Positions 24,984-33,305 of a stretch of 64,000 nt of DNA are shown one piece after another. The notes under the pieces are model-generated. The model was not told the origin of the DNA and did not search any database. It saw nothing but the letters and a program-made list of their open reading frames with translations. The position numbers and the translations under genes are program-made. Source of the DNA: Herbiconiux moechotypicola (GTDB taxonomy: Bacteria > Actinomycetota > Actinomycetes > Actinomycetales > Microbacteriaceae); contig NZ_JANLCN010000003.1 of the NCBI RefSeq assembly GCF_024979255.1, positions 186,001-250,000 on the forward strand. The letters are read 5' to 3'. The first letter of the stretch is position 1. Each line of letters begins with the position of its first letter.

Positions 24984-26084
24984 GTGATCACCTCCCCCAC
25001 CGGCCGCGCCGCACGGCGCGCTTCCCGCTACGCCGCCCTCGGCCTCGCCGCCGCCGCGGCCCTCTCCCTCGCCGCCTGCTCCTCGGGCGCGTCGGGCACC
25101 GACTCCACCGATGCCGCGAGCACCGACAGCGCCTCCGACTACGTCTGGACCATGGTCACCGACCAGGCCGGCCTCGGCGACAAGGGCTTCAACGACCTGG
25201 CGAAGCTCGGCCTCGACCAGAGCGTCGAGGAGCTCGGCGGCAAGGCGCAGGTGCTGCAGTCGACCGACCAGGCGCAGTACGTCACCAACCTGCAGCAGGC
25301 GGTCACCAGCGGGTCGACCGTCACCACCGGTGTCGGCTTCCTGCTCACCGACGCCCTGGTCGAGGTGGCGCAGGCCAACCCCGACGCGATGTTCACCCTC
25401 ATCGACGCGATCGCCACCGACGAGGACGGCGAGCCGCTGCCGAACGTCGCGAGCGTCACGTTCAAGGAGCAGGAGGCCTCGTTCCTCACCGGCATCGTCG
25501 CGGGCCTCACCACCGAGACCGACTCCATCGGCTTCGTCGGCGGCCTCGAGATCCCCGCCGTGCTGCGCTTCTACTCCGGGTTCGCGGCCGGTGTCGCCTC
25601 GGTCAACCCCGACGCGACGGTCACCCCCGCCTACGTGGGCAGCTTCGCCGACGCCGCGAAGGCCAAGGAGCTCGCCCTCGGCTTCTACGACCAGGGCTCC
25701 GACATCGTGATGGACGTGGCGGGCGGCGGCGGGCTGGGCATCTTCGACGCCGCGAAGGAGCTCGGCGACGGGCACTGGGTGGTGAGCACCGACACCTGCA
25801 AGGTCGACCTCGCCCCCGACAACTTCCTCACCTCCGCGGTGAAGGACGTGGCGGGCAGCGTGCTGCGTGAGAACACGGCCGCCGCCGACGGCACCTTCGA
25901 GGGCGGTTCGGTCGAGCTCGGCCTGTCGGACGACGGGGTCGGCCTCTGCCAGGACAACATCGACACCATCCCCGCCGACATCCTCGAGAAGGTCGACGCA
26001 GCCACCACCGCCATCACCTCGGGCGAGATCGTGCCGCCGGCCACCCCGGAGGAGCTCGAGACCTTCGAGGCGCCCTCCCTGTAG
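24984..26084 (+). CDS. BMP-family ABC transporter substrate-binding lipoprotein
   Basis: A 366-residue lipoprotein. The signal peptide has a twin-arginine-containing basic start, a hydrophobic core and the lipobox LAAC with Cys32, so the mature protein is anchored outside the membrane. The mature part matches the BMP/Med/PnrA family: TDQAGLGDKGFNDLAKLGLD, IGFVGGLEIPAVLRFYSGFA, and DIVMDVAGGGGLGIFDAAKE. BMP proteins bind purine and pyrimidine nucleosides for ABC import. GTG 24984 has CAGGAGT at the right distance. It is followed by a double ATPase and two permeases, the standard nucleoside importer set. Confidence 0.93.
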   Translation: MITSPTGRAARRASRYAALGLAAAAALSLAACSSGASGTDSTDAASTDSASDYVWTMVTDQAGLGDKGFNDLAKLGLDQSVEELGGKAQVLQSTDQAQYVTNLQQAVTSGSTVTTGVGFLLTDALVEVAQANPDAMFTLIDAIATDEDGEPLPNVASVTFKEQEASFLTGIVAGLTTETDSIGFVGGLEIPAVLRFYSGFAAGVASVNPDATVTPAYVGSFADAAKAKELALGFYDQGSDIVMDVAGGGGLGIFDAAKELGDGHWVVSTDTCKVDLAPDNFLTSAVKDVAGSVLRENTAAADGTFEGGSVELGLSDDGVGLCQDNIDTIPADILEKVDAATTAITSGEIVPPATPEELETFEAPSL

Positions 26085-26132
26085 CACCCGGGGTGCCCCG
26101 CACCCGCACCCACCCCTCACCCAGGAGTCCCG

Positions 26133-27689
26133 ATGACATCACCCGCCGTCCGCCTCACCGGCGTCTCGAAGCACTTCGGACCGGTCGCGGCGAACAGAGA
26201 CATCACGCTGAGCGTGGCGCCCGGGTCGATCCACGGACTCCTGGGTGAGAACGGTGCGGGCAAGTCCACCCTGATGAAGATCCTGTTCGGCATGATCCAC
26301 GCCGACTCGGGCGCGATCGAGGTGGGCGGTGCCCCGGTGTCGTTCCGCTCCTCGGCCGACGCTCTTGCGGCCGGCATCGGCATGGTGCAGCAGCACTTCA
26401 GCCTCATCCCGACTTTCACGGTCGTCGAGAACCTCGTGATGGGCCGCGGGGCGACCGGCTGGTTCTCGCGCTGGCTGCGCCCGCTCGATGTGAAGACGGC
26501 CCGGGAGCGCGCCGTCGGTCTCTCGGAGCGGTTCGGCTTTGGGCTCGATCCGGATGCGCGGTGCGGCACCCTCTCGGTGGGGGCGCGACAGAAGGTCGAG
26601 ATCCTCAAGGCCCTGTGGGGCGGCGCCACCACCCTGGTGCTCGACGAACCGACCGCAGCGCTCTCGCCGCCCGAGGCGGAGGAGCTCTACCTGGTGCTCG
26701 AACGGCTGCGCTCGGAGGGCACCACGATCATCCTCATCAGCCACAAGCTGCCCGAGATCGTGCGGTTGTGCGATCGCGTCACCGTGCTGCGCGACGGCAC
26801 GGTCGTGGGCGATCGCGAGATCGACGACGAGGCCAGAACGGATGCGCGCGCCCGCGCCGGTCTGGAGGCCGACTTGGTGCGCCTCATGATCGGGCGTGAG
26901 CGACCGGAGACCCCCAGCCGCTCGGCGCGAGCGCTCGACACCGTGCTCGAGGTGCGTGGCCTCGGCGACGGGGGCCGCTTCGGTCCCGTCGACCTCGATG
27001 TCGCGGGCGGCGAGATCGTCGCGGTGGTGGGCGTGGAGGGCAATGGCCAGTCCGAACTGATCGACCTGCTGATCGGCGCCTCCCCCACCAGGACGGGCAG
27101 CATCGAACTCGACGGCCGGCCGCTCCAGGGCCTCTCCACCCGCCGTCGCCTCGACTCGGGCATCGCGCACATCCCCGAAGACCGCCACGAGCGCGCCATC
27201 GCCGACGACCTCTCGCTCACCGACAACGCCAGCTTCGGCTTCATCGACGGCGCGCCGTTCGCCCCGACGAGGTTCTGGCTGGGCAAGCGCGCACGGGTGC
27301 GTTTCACCGAGATCCTCATCGAGCGCCGGCGGGTGCGTGCCTCCTCCCCGGCCGCCCCCATCGGAAGCCTCTCGGGCGGCAACCAGCAGAAGCTCGTGGT
27401 GGGCCGCGAGCTCGCGCGGGCTCCCCGCCTCATGATCGCGGCCCAGCCCACCCGGGGTCTCGACATCGCGTCGACCACGGCGGTGCACGAGGCCCTGGTG
27501 GGCCTCCGCGACCGCGGCTCGGCCGTGCTGCTGGTGAGCCTCGACCTCACCGAGGTGTTCACCATCGCCGACCGGATCGTGGTGGTGCGCGGCGGCCGGA
27601 TCGTGGGCGAGACGAGCACCGGGGCCGCCGACGTCGACCGCATCGGCGCCTGGATGTCGGGTGCCGAGGAGAGGACCGCCGCGGCATGA
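26133..27689 (+). CDS. ABC transporter ATP-binding protein, tandem ATPase (nucleoside importer)
   Basis: A 518-residue protein with two ATPase domains in tandem, as in RbsA/NupA-type importers. Domain 1 has Walker A GENGAGKST, signature LSVGARQKVEI and Walker B LVLDEPTAALSP. Domain 2 has the relaxed Walker A GVEGNGQSE expected of the second half, signature LSGGNQQK and the AQPTRGLD Walker B variant. Start ATG 26133 is preceded by CAGGAGT. The end overlaps the first permease by 4 bp. It energises uptake by the BMP lipoprotein and the two permeases that follow. Confidence 0.94.
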   Translation: MTSPAVRLTGVSKHFGPVAANRDITLSVAPGSIHGLLGENGAGKSTLMKILFGMIHADSGAIEVGGAPVSFRSSADALAAGIGMVQQHFSLIPTFTVVENLVMGRGATGWFSRWLRPLDVKTARERAVGLSERFGFGLDPDARCGTLSVGARQKVEILKALWGGATTLVLDEPTAALSPPEAEELYLVLERLRSEGTTIILISHKLPEIVRLCDRVTVLRDGTVVGDREIDDEARTDARARAGLEADLVRLMIGRERPETPSRSARALDTVLEVRGLGDGGRFGPVDLDVAGGEIVAVVGVEGNGQSELIDLLIGASPTRTGSIELDGRPLQGLSTRRRLDSGIAHIPEDRHERAIADDLSLTDNASFGFIDGAPFAPTRFWLGKRARVRFTEILIERRRVRASSPAAPIGSLSGGNQQKLVVGRELARAPRLMIAAQPTRGLDIASTTAVHEALVGLRDRGSAVLLVSLDLTEVFTIADRIVVVRGGRIVGETSTGAADVDRIGAWMSGAEERTAAA

Positions 27690-28957
27690 GCACGAGCACA
27701 CCCCAACGGCCCGTCGCCGCGAGCACCACGCCTCCGCGGCAGCGACGGGCGTCGCGCATCGACGCCGACATCCTCGCCGCCCTCGCGGCCCGGCCCGAGC
27801 CGGGCGCCCGCGGATTCGTGTCGCGCTTCGTCTCGTCGGTCGCGCCCGCGGGCGCCGGCGTCGGCGCGAAGGCCGGCGCCTTCCTCATCACGGTGTCGCT
27901 GGCGCTGCTGGCCGCCCTGCCGATCGTGTACCTCTCGGGCTCGGATGCGGCGACCGCCATCGAGGCACTCCTCGGCGGCAGCTGGGGCAGCGGCCTGGCC
28001 ATCGGCGAGACCTTCGTGCAGGCCATCCCCCTGCTCATCTCGGGCCTGGCCGTCGCGGTCGCGTTCCACACGGGCCTGTTCAACATCGGCGTGGAGGGGC
28101 AGCTCGTGATGGGCGGCCTCGCGGCGGGGATCGTGGGCGCCACGGTCGATCTGCCCGGCCCCCTCCTCCTGCTCGCCTGCCTCGCCGCCGGAGTGGCCGG
28201 CGGGGCGCTGTGGGCGCTCATCCCCGCCCTCCTCAAGGCCTTCCGCGGGGTGCACGAGGTGGTGACGACCATCATGATGAACTACATCGCGTTCAACGTG
28301 TCCCGCTTCCTCGTGTCGCCCTCGGGACCGTTCGTGTCGGAGACGCAGCCCTCGGCCACCGAGAAGATCCCACTCGAGGCGCGGCTCGCCGTGGTGGCCC
28401 CCGGAACCAGGCTCCACGCGGGTCTCGTCATCGCGATCCTGCTCGTGATCGCCGTCGCCTGGCTGCTCTACCGCACCCCCGAGGGGTTCCGCCTTCGGCT
28501 CGTGGGGGCGAACCCGGCCGCGGCATCGACGGCAGGGGTCTCCCTCCGCCGCACCGTCGTCACCTCGATGCTCCTCTCGGGCGGCATCGCCGGGATCGCG
28601 GGCGCCGTGCAGGTGCTCGGCGTGTTCGGCCGCTACTACGACGCCTTCTCGCCCGGCTACGGCTTCGAGGCGATCGCCGTCGCCCTGCTCGGCGCGCTCT
28701 CGCCGATCGGCATCGCCGCGGCCGCCCTGTTCTTCGGCTCGCTCGACGCGGGCGCCGTGCAGCTGCAGGCCGTGGCCGGCATCAGCCGCGAGATGGTGAG
28801 CGTGGTCTCGGGCCTCGTGGTGGCCTTCGTGGCCGCACAGCCCGCCGTGCTGAGGCTGCTGCGTCATCTGCGCGAGCGCGCCTCCGCCCGCCGCGCCCCG
28901 GCCCGTCCCACCTCAGCGCGCCGCGCATCCGGAACCGACCCGAAAGACCCCGCGTGA
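27686..28957 (+). CDS. ABC transporter permease (nucleoside importer, subunit 1)
   Basis: A 423-residue permease of the BPD_transp_2 superfamily. About 55 polar N-terminal residues precede roughly ten membrane helices. The family features are visible: TGLFNIGVEGQLVMGGLAAG, the strongly conserved EVVTTIMMNYIAFN, and GFEAIAVALLGALSPIGIAA near the end. The C-terminus is an Arg/Ala-rich cytoplasmic tail. It pairs with the second permease to form the channel. ATG 27686 overlaps the ATPase stop; the stop shares one base with the start of the next gene. The NIGVEGQ and EVVTTIMMNY motifs are those of nucleoside permeases of the YufP/NupB type. Confidence 0.93.
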   Translation: MSTSTPQRPVAASTTPPRQRRASRIDADILAALAARPEPGARGFVSRFVSSVAPAGAGVGAKAGAFLITVSLALLAALPIVYLSGSDAATAIEALLGGSWGSGLAIGETFVQAIPLLISGLAVAVAFHTGLFNIGVEGQLVMGGLAAGIVGATVDLPGPLLLLACLAAGVAGGALWALIPALLKAFRGVHEVVTTIMMNYIAFNVSRFLVSPSGPFVSETQPSATEKIPLEARLAVVAPGTRLHAGLVIAILLVIAVAWLLYRTPEGFRLRLVGANPAAASTAGVSLRRTVVTSMLLSGGIAGIAGAVQVLGVFGRYYDAFSPGYGFEAIAVALLGALSPIGIAAAALFFGSLDAGAVQLQAVAGISREMVSVVSGLVVAFVAAQPAVLRLLRHLRERASARRAPARPTSARRASGTDPKDPA

Positions 28958-29877
28958 TGGACATCTTCAGCATCTCCCTGGTCCTCTCCGCCATCCACCT
29001 CGCGGTGCCGATCATCCTGCCGATGCTCGGCGGCCTCATCAGCGAGCGCAGCGGCGTCATGAACATCGGCCTGGAGGGCATGATGCTCGGCGGCGCGCTC
29101 TCGGCGGTGGCGATCACGTTCCTCACCGGCGACCCGTGGGTGGGACTGGTCGGCGCCATGATCTCGGGAGTCGTCTCGGGCGGCATCCTGGCCGTGCTCA
29201 CCGTCACGCTCCGCGGCAACCAGGTGGTGGCCTCGACGGCCATCAACCTCATCGGCGCGGGTCTCACGGCGGCGCTCGTGCCGATCATCTGGGGCATCGA
29301 CGGCACCACGCCGAGCGTGCCCAAGATCCCGTCCCTCGAGGTGCCGGGGCTCTCCGGGCTCCCCGTCGTCGGCCCGCTGTTCAGCGGTCTCACCCTGGTC
29401 GACTACGGAGCGATCGCCCTGGCGTTCGCCGTGTGGTGGGTGCTCTTCCGCACCGACGCCGGGCTGCGCATCCGGGCCTGTGGCGAGTCGGCCGAGTCGG
29501 CCGATGCGGCGGGCATCGCGGTGGTGCGCACCCGCTTCCTCGCGGTGACCGTCTCGGGCGTCTTCGCCGCGCTGGGCGGCGCCTACCTCTCGATCGTGGC
29601 GCTCGACGCATTCCAGGCCGGCATGACGCAGGGGCGCGGATACCTCGCGCTCGCCGCCCTGGTGTTCGGCAAGTGGCGGGTGTGGCCCGCGGTCGCCGTG
29701 TGTCTCGCGTTCGGTCTCGCCGACGCGTTCGCACTGCGCTCGCAGATCGTCGCCCCGCAGATCCCGCACGACCTGCTGCTCGCGCTGCCCTACATCCTGG
29801 CGCTCGTGGCGCTCGCCACCTTCGTGGGCCGCACCTCGGCGCCCGCCGCGGTGGGCAAGCCCTTCGCCCGCGCGTGA
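28957..29877 (+). CDS. ABC transporter permease (nucleoside importer, subunit 2)
   Basis: A 306-residue permease, partner of the preceding one. It shows ERSGVMNIGLEGMMLGGALS, GNQVVASTAINLIGAGLTAA and GYLALAALVFGKWRVWPAVA, the conserved blocks of YufQ/NupC-type nucleoside permeases. About eight to nine membrane helices are present. ATG 28957 shares one base with the previous TGA; a GTG three bases earlier is also possible. A GC-rich hairpin follows the stop, so the transporter operon probably ends here. The pairing of two different permeases is standard for BMP-dependent nucleoside importers. Confidence 0.93.
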   Translation: MDIFSISLVLSAIHLAVPIILPMLGGLISERSGVMNIGLEGMMLGGALSAVAITFLTGDPWVGLVGAMISGVVSGGILAVLTVTLRGNQVVASTAINLIGAGLTAALVPIIWGIDGTTPSVPKIPSLEVPGLSGLPVVGPLFSGLTLVDYGAIALAFAVWWVLFRTDAGLRIRACGESAESADAAGIAVVRTRFLAVTVSGVFAALGGAYLSIVALDAFQAGMTQGRGYLALAALVFGKWRVWPAVAVCLAFGLADAFALRSQIVAPQIPHDLLLALPYILALVALATFVGRTSAPAAVGKPFARA

Positions 29878-29881
29878 GCCG

Positions 29882-29901
29882 CGTGGCCCCGGCGGGCCAC
29901 G
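29882..29901. terminator. GC-rich hairpin between converging transporter and adenosine deaminase genes
   Basis: CGTGGCCC (29882-29889) and GGGCCACG (29894-29901) form a perfect 8-bp stem with a 4-base CGGC loop. It lies 4 bp after the permease stop and 15 bp from the stop of the converging deaminase gene. There is no U-tract, so it is either a Rho-assisted terminator or an RNA 3'-end stabiliser usable from both sides. Confidence 0.55.
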
Positions 29902-29916
29902 GTCACGCCGTCGCCG

Positions 29917-30900
29917 TCACGCCGACCAGCGGTCGACGTCGTCGAGCCCCTTCCGCACCACGTCGGCGGGGGCTCCGGATGCACGGAGCGAGGTGCGAGC
30001 GATGGTCGCCATCCGCTCGTCGCCGAAGCCGAGCACCTCACGGGCGAGCTCGTACTCGCTCAGCACGTCGCAGCCGAACATGACCGGGTCGTCGGCGTTG
30101 AGACTGCACGGCACCCCGGCGTCGAGCAGAGCGCCGAAGGGATGCACGTCGTAGGACTCGACCGACTTCAGCACGATGTTCGAGGTGGGGCACACGTCGA
30201 GGCACACCTCGCGCTCCACGATGAGCTCGAGCAGGCGCGGGTCTTCGACGGCGCGGATGCCGTGCTGCACGCGATGGGCGCCGAGCACCTCGATGCTCGC
30301 CCGCACGCTCTCCGGCCCGGCGAGCTCCCCCGCGTGCGGCGTGAGCAGCAGACCGGCCTCGCGTGCCACGTCGAACGCCGGGGCGAAGGGCTCGGGCGGA
30401 AAGCGGCTCTCGTCGTTGTGGAGGCCGAACGCCACCACTCCGCGGTCCACCCAGCGCGCCGCGATCCGGGCCTGCTCGACGGCGTCGGCGGGCGAGTCGT
30501 TGCGGTTGGTCGCGAGCAGCCAGCCGATGCCGACCCCGGTCTGGGCGGCCGCCTCGCGCGAGGCGTCGACGAGGATCTCCAGCGTCAGCTCGTCGGGCCC
30601 GATGTACCGGCGATGCAACGGCAGCCACACCGCCGGCTCGATCCAGACGCATCCGTGCGCCGCGGCGTCTTCGGCGAGCTCGAGCACCATGCGGCGCAGG
30701 TGCTCGGGGGTGCGCATCACGTCGACCGCAGCCTGGGCGAGGTGGTCGAACTCGATGAAGGTCTCGAACCCGGTCATGCGCGGGGTCGGCCGGCCGAGCT
30801 CGGTGGCGAACTCGTCGAGGGTCGACTGGCGGATGCCCTCCTCGAAGTGCAGGTGCAGGTGCGCCTTGGGCAGGCGGGCGAGATCGCGCACGGCGGTCAT
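29917..30900 (-). CDS. Adenosine deaminase
   Basis: A 327-residue adenosine deaminase-family amidohydrolase. The first metal site is in LPKAHLHLHFEEG (H16, H18), the catalytic Glu in TPHAGELAGPESV, further conserved residues in GAHRVQHGIRAVEDPRL, and the final Asp pair in SLNADDPVMFG. These match the zinc-dependent ADA family that hydrolyses (deoxy)adenosine to inosine plus ammonia. The usual HLDG after the second His is HFEEG here, a minor departure that could bear on substrate range, for instance N6-substituted adenosines. It converges on the nucleoside importer operon and lies 21 bp downstream of the MarR gene, probably in one transcript with it. Confidence 0.88.
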   Translation of the reverse strand: MTAVRDLARLPKAHLHLHFEEGIRQSTLDEFATELGRPTPRMTGFETFIEFDHLAQAAVDVMRTPEHLRRMVLELAEDAAAHGCVWIEPAVWLPLHRRYIGPDELTLEILVDASREAAAQTGVGIGWLLATNRNDSPADAVEQARIAARWVDRGVVAFGLHNDESRFPPEPFAPAFDVAREAGLLLTPHAGELAGPESVRASIEVLGAHRVQHGIRAVEDPRLLELIVEREVCLDVCPTSNIVLKSVESYDVHPFGALLDAGVPCSLNADDPVMFGCDVLSEYELAREVLGFGDERMATIARTSLRASGAPADVVRKGLDDVDRWSA

Positions 30901-30921
30901 GGTGTCTCCTCGACGGGGTCG

Positions 30922-31449
30922 TTACGAACGGCGTTCCTGGGCGTCGCCGGCAGCGGTGCGGCCGGCGAGCAGGCGCAGCTTCTCGAGAAGGTCGTCGGTG
31001 CCGTCGACCTGGTCGAAGAACTCCCGCTCCACCTCGTCGACGGCCGCGACCGCGCGCTCGGCGAGCTCCTTGCCCCGTGCGGTCACCGAGAGCGCCATCG
31101 CCCGGGCGTCGTCGGGGTGGGTACTGCGCACGATGAGCTCGTTCTTCTGCAGCGAGCGCAGCACCTGCGAGGCCATCACCTCGCCCATGCCGGCGTGCTC
31201 GGCCACGTGGCGCTGGTTCGGCACCGCCCCCTCGCGGCTCAGCCACCACACCGTGGCGAGCATGTGGAACTGGGCGTGCGTGAGGCCCAGGGTGGAGAGC
31301 ACGGCGTCCATCGTGCGCTGCCAGCGCAGCGAGGCGTGCCAGAGCATGAAGCCGAGGCTGTTGCCCGCCGAGTGCGTGCGGATCGCCTCGCGCAACGCGG
31401 TGTCGGAGAGGCCGTCGACCTCCTCGATCTCGTCTTCACGTACCGGCAT
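30922..31449 (-). CDS. MarR-family transcriptional regulator
   Basis: A 175-residue MarR protein with extended N-terminal helices (EIEEVDGLSDTALREAIRTH). The winged helix is PNQRHVAEHAGMGEVMASQV, with the wing at IVRSTHPDDARAMALSVT. ATG 31449 is chosen because GGGGGAG lies eight bases upstream; an in-frame GTG at 31485 would add 12 residues. The gene diverges from the Rieske oxygenase operon, and the shared gap contains direct and inverted repeats suited to a MarR dimer. It therefore probably represses that operon until a substrate or product binds. It may also drive adenosine deaminase, the next gene on the same strand. Confidence 0.88.
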   Translation of the reverse strand: MPVREDEIEEVDGLSDTALREAIRTHSAGNSLGFMLWHASLRWQRTMDAVLSTLGLTHAQFHMLATVWWLSREGAVPNQRHVAEHAGMGEVMASQVLRSLQKNELIVRSTHPDDARAMALSVTARGKELAERAVAAVDEVEREFFDQVDGTDDLLEKLRLLAGRTAAGDAQERRS

Positions 31450-31511
31450 CGGCAGCACTCCCCCAGTCGGCTCGAGATTAAACACGGTGGTAACACGATC
31501 AGCCTAGATCA

Positions 31512-31557
31512 TTTACTAAAGGTGCGTAGTATCTAATTACTAAAGGTCTTCAGTAAA
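31512..31557. promoter_or_regulatory. Repeat-containing operator/promoter region for the Rieske operon
   Basis: The 11-mer TTACTAAAGGT occurs twice as a direct repeat (31513-31523 and 31537-31547), 24 bp apart. The second copy is part of an inverted repeat ACTAAAGGTCTTCAGT (31539-31554, arms ACTNAAG/CTTNAGT). The segment is unusually AT-rich for this genome and sits 14-60 bp before the first oxygenase ATG. Binding by the divergent MarR protein is the simplest reading. GGAGGG follows at 31560 as the ribosome binding site. Confidence 0.65.
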
Positions 31558-31570
31558 TGGAGGGACGCCG

Positions 31571-32518
31571 ATGGCCGACCGCTTCGAACCGGTGCTGCTC
31601 GACAACGACGACACCCGGCTCCGCCGCGCCTGGCACCCGGTCGGGCGCTCGGTCGACGTGGGCGCCGAGCCGTTCCCGGCCCGGCTGCTCGGCACGCCGC
31701 TCACCCTCGTGCGCGACGGGGTCGTCGCCCGGGCCGGCCACGGCCGCGAAGACGAGCCGCACTCCCCCGTGCGGGTGGTCGAGGGCGAGGCCTGGGGCGT
31801 GCAGGAGATCTACGGACTGGTGTGGGTCGCCCTCGAGCCTCCGGTCGCCGAGCTGCCGCGCATCCCCGAATGGTTCGATCCCGCCTACCACTCGGCGGTG
31901 CTCACCCGCACCACCACCGTCGGAGCGGGAGTGCTCATCGACAACTTCCTCGACGTCACGCACTTCTCCTACCTGCACCGCCAGTCGTTCGGGCGCGCCA
32001 AGGCGGTCACCGACGAGGGGTACAGCATCATCGCGAAGGGCGACTTCGTGCAGTTGCAACATGACACCGTGCTGCAGGAGGGCCGCCGCCAGAACAACGG
32101 GGAGTTCGGGCAGCGTCGCATCGCCACCTACACCTACTGGCCCGTCTACATCACCCACCTGCAGATGTACTTCCCGGTCGACGGTGACGAGGCCGCCGCC
32201 ACCCTGGTGTGCCAGCCCGAGTCCTCCGACCTCACTCGTGCCTACGTGCTCGTGCTCATCCCGCGCACCGACCCCGGGCTCGACGACCAGGTGCGGTTCT
32301 CACGGCAGGTTCTCGACGAAGACCTCGTGATCGTGGAGCGGATGGCCGACCCGCGGCTGTGCCTGAGTGTGCGCTCGGAGCTGCACACCAGGGCAGACCG
32401 GGCCGCGGTGGAGATGCGGCGTACGCTCTCCGACTTCCTCGATGCCTGCACGGTGGCCCAGAGCACGGATGCGGCGAGCGCCGGCGCCTCCGTTCCTGCC
32501 GCGGAGGTGCTGGCATGA
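31571..32518 (+). CDS. Rieske-type oxygenase catalytic subunit lacking the Rieske domain
   Basis: A 315-residue protein that has the mononuclear non-heme iron domain of ring-hydroxylating oxygenases but no [2Fe-2S] site. The iron motif DxxHxxxxH is complete (D128, H131, H136 in LDVTHFSYLH), and a C-terminal acidic ligand is likely in QVLDEDLVIVE. The N-terminus keeps the flanking strands (RRAWHPVGRSV, LTLVRDG, then YGLVWVALEPP), while the segment that should hold CxH and CxxH is gone. NdmC, the caffeine 7-demethylase subunit, is a known case of such a catalytic-only protein. Its ATGA overlap with a free-standing Rieske protein gene suggests the two form one enzyme. Confidence 0.85.
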   Translation: MADRFEPVLLDNDDTRLRRAWHPVGRSVDVGAEPFPARLLGTPLTLVRDGVVARAGHGREDEPHSPVRVVEGEAWGVQEIYGLVWVALEPPVAELPRIPEWFDPAYHSAVLTRTTTVGAGVLIDNFLDVTHFSYLHRQSFGRAKAVTDEGYSIIAKGDFVQLQHDTVLQEGRRQNNGEFGQRRIATYTYWPVYITHLQMYFPVDGDEAAATLVCQPESSDLTRAYVLVLIPRTDPGLDDQVRFSRQVLDEDLVIVERMADPRLCLSVRSELHTRADRAAVEMRRTLSDFLDACTVAQSTDAASAGASVPAAEVLA

Positions 32519-33240
32519 CCCGCGTACTCCCCTCGACGGGCACGGCCACCGTGCAGCCCGGCCCGGTCACCCCCTCCGGCTGGTGGCCTCTGGTGTCGCT
32601 CGACGCCGTCCGCGACAGCGGGCGCACGGCGATCTCGGTCTCCATCGCGGGCAGCCCCTGGGCCGTCGTGCTCCTCGACGGCGAGGTGGCGGCCATCCGC
32701 GACCTGTGCCCGCACCGGCGGGTTCCGCTGTCCGCGGGCACCGTGGCCGATCTGCCCACCGGCCAGGTGCTCGAGTGCGGCTACCACGGTTGGTCGTACG
32801 ACCGCGCCGGGCAGTGCGCGGCCATCCCTGCCCTCGGCGAAGGTCGCGTGCCACGCGGCATGGGCAGCGTCGCGGCCCTCCGCACCACGCTCGCCGGAGG
32901 GATCGTGTGGGGCACGGCCGACGAGCTCGCGGCACCGGCTCCGGCGATCGAGGACGGCTTCGTCTTCCTCCGGCCGCAACGCGTGCCCCTCCCCCTCGCC
33001 GAGGTGGTCTCGCGCCTCTCCGGCGACGGCGCCGCCGAGGCGGTCACCGGAGTCGAGGGCTTCACCGGCGTCGCCGGTGTCGAGCTCGGCGTCGCCGGCT
33101 CGGCTCTCCGCTACTTCGTCAGGCCGATCGACGACGCGGCGACCTCGGTGTTCCCGCTGGTCGACAGCACCACCCTCGAGTCCCAGCTCCCCGCCTGGCT
33201 CGCCCGTCTCGACGGGCTCTCCGCCGCGCTCGCACACTGA
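32515..33240 (+). CDS. Stand-alone Rieske [2Fe-2S] protein, partner of the catalytic subunit
   Basis: A 241-residue protein with a full Rieske motif, C65-x-H67 (LCPHRRVPLSAG) and C88-x2-H91 (CGYHGWSYD), in an oxygenase-type Rieske fold. The remaining 120 residues (from GIVWGTADELAAP) resemble the start of an oxygenase alpha subunit but lack the DxxHxxxxH iron site. It cannot oxygenate alone, nor does it look like a ferredoxin, which is usually about 110 residues. Overlapping the catalytic-only gene, it most likely supplies the electron-donating cluster in trans. The arrangement is a split version of one enzyme; the interaction is inferred. Confidence 0.85.
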   Translation: MTRVLPSTGTATVQPGPVTPSGWWPLVSLDAVRDSGRTAISVSIAGSPWAVVLLDGEVAAIRDLCPHRRVPLSAGTVADLPTGQVLECGYHGWSYDRAGQCAAIPALGEGRVPRGMGSVAALRTTLAGGIVWGTADELAAPAPAIEDGFVFLRPQRVPLPLAEVVSRLSGDGAAEAVTGVEGFTGVAGVELGVAGSALRYFVRPIDDAATSVFPLVDSTTLESQLPAWLARLDGLSAALAH

Positions 33241-33305
33241 GCGCATCCCGTACCGCCACCGCCCACCGCCACCGACGCCCGCACCGCTTCAGAAAGGACA
33301 GCACC

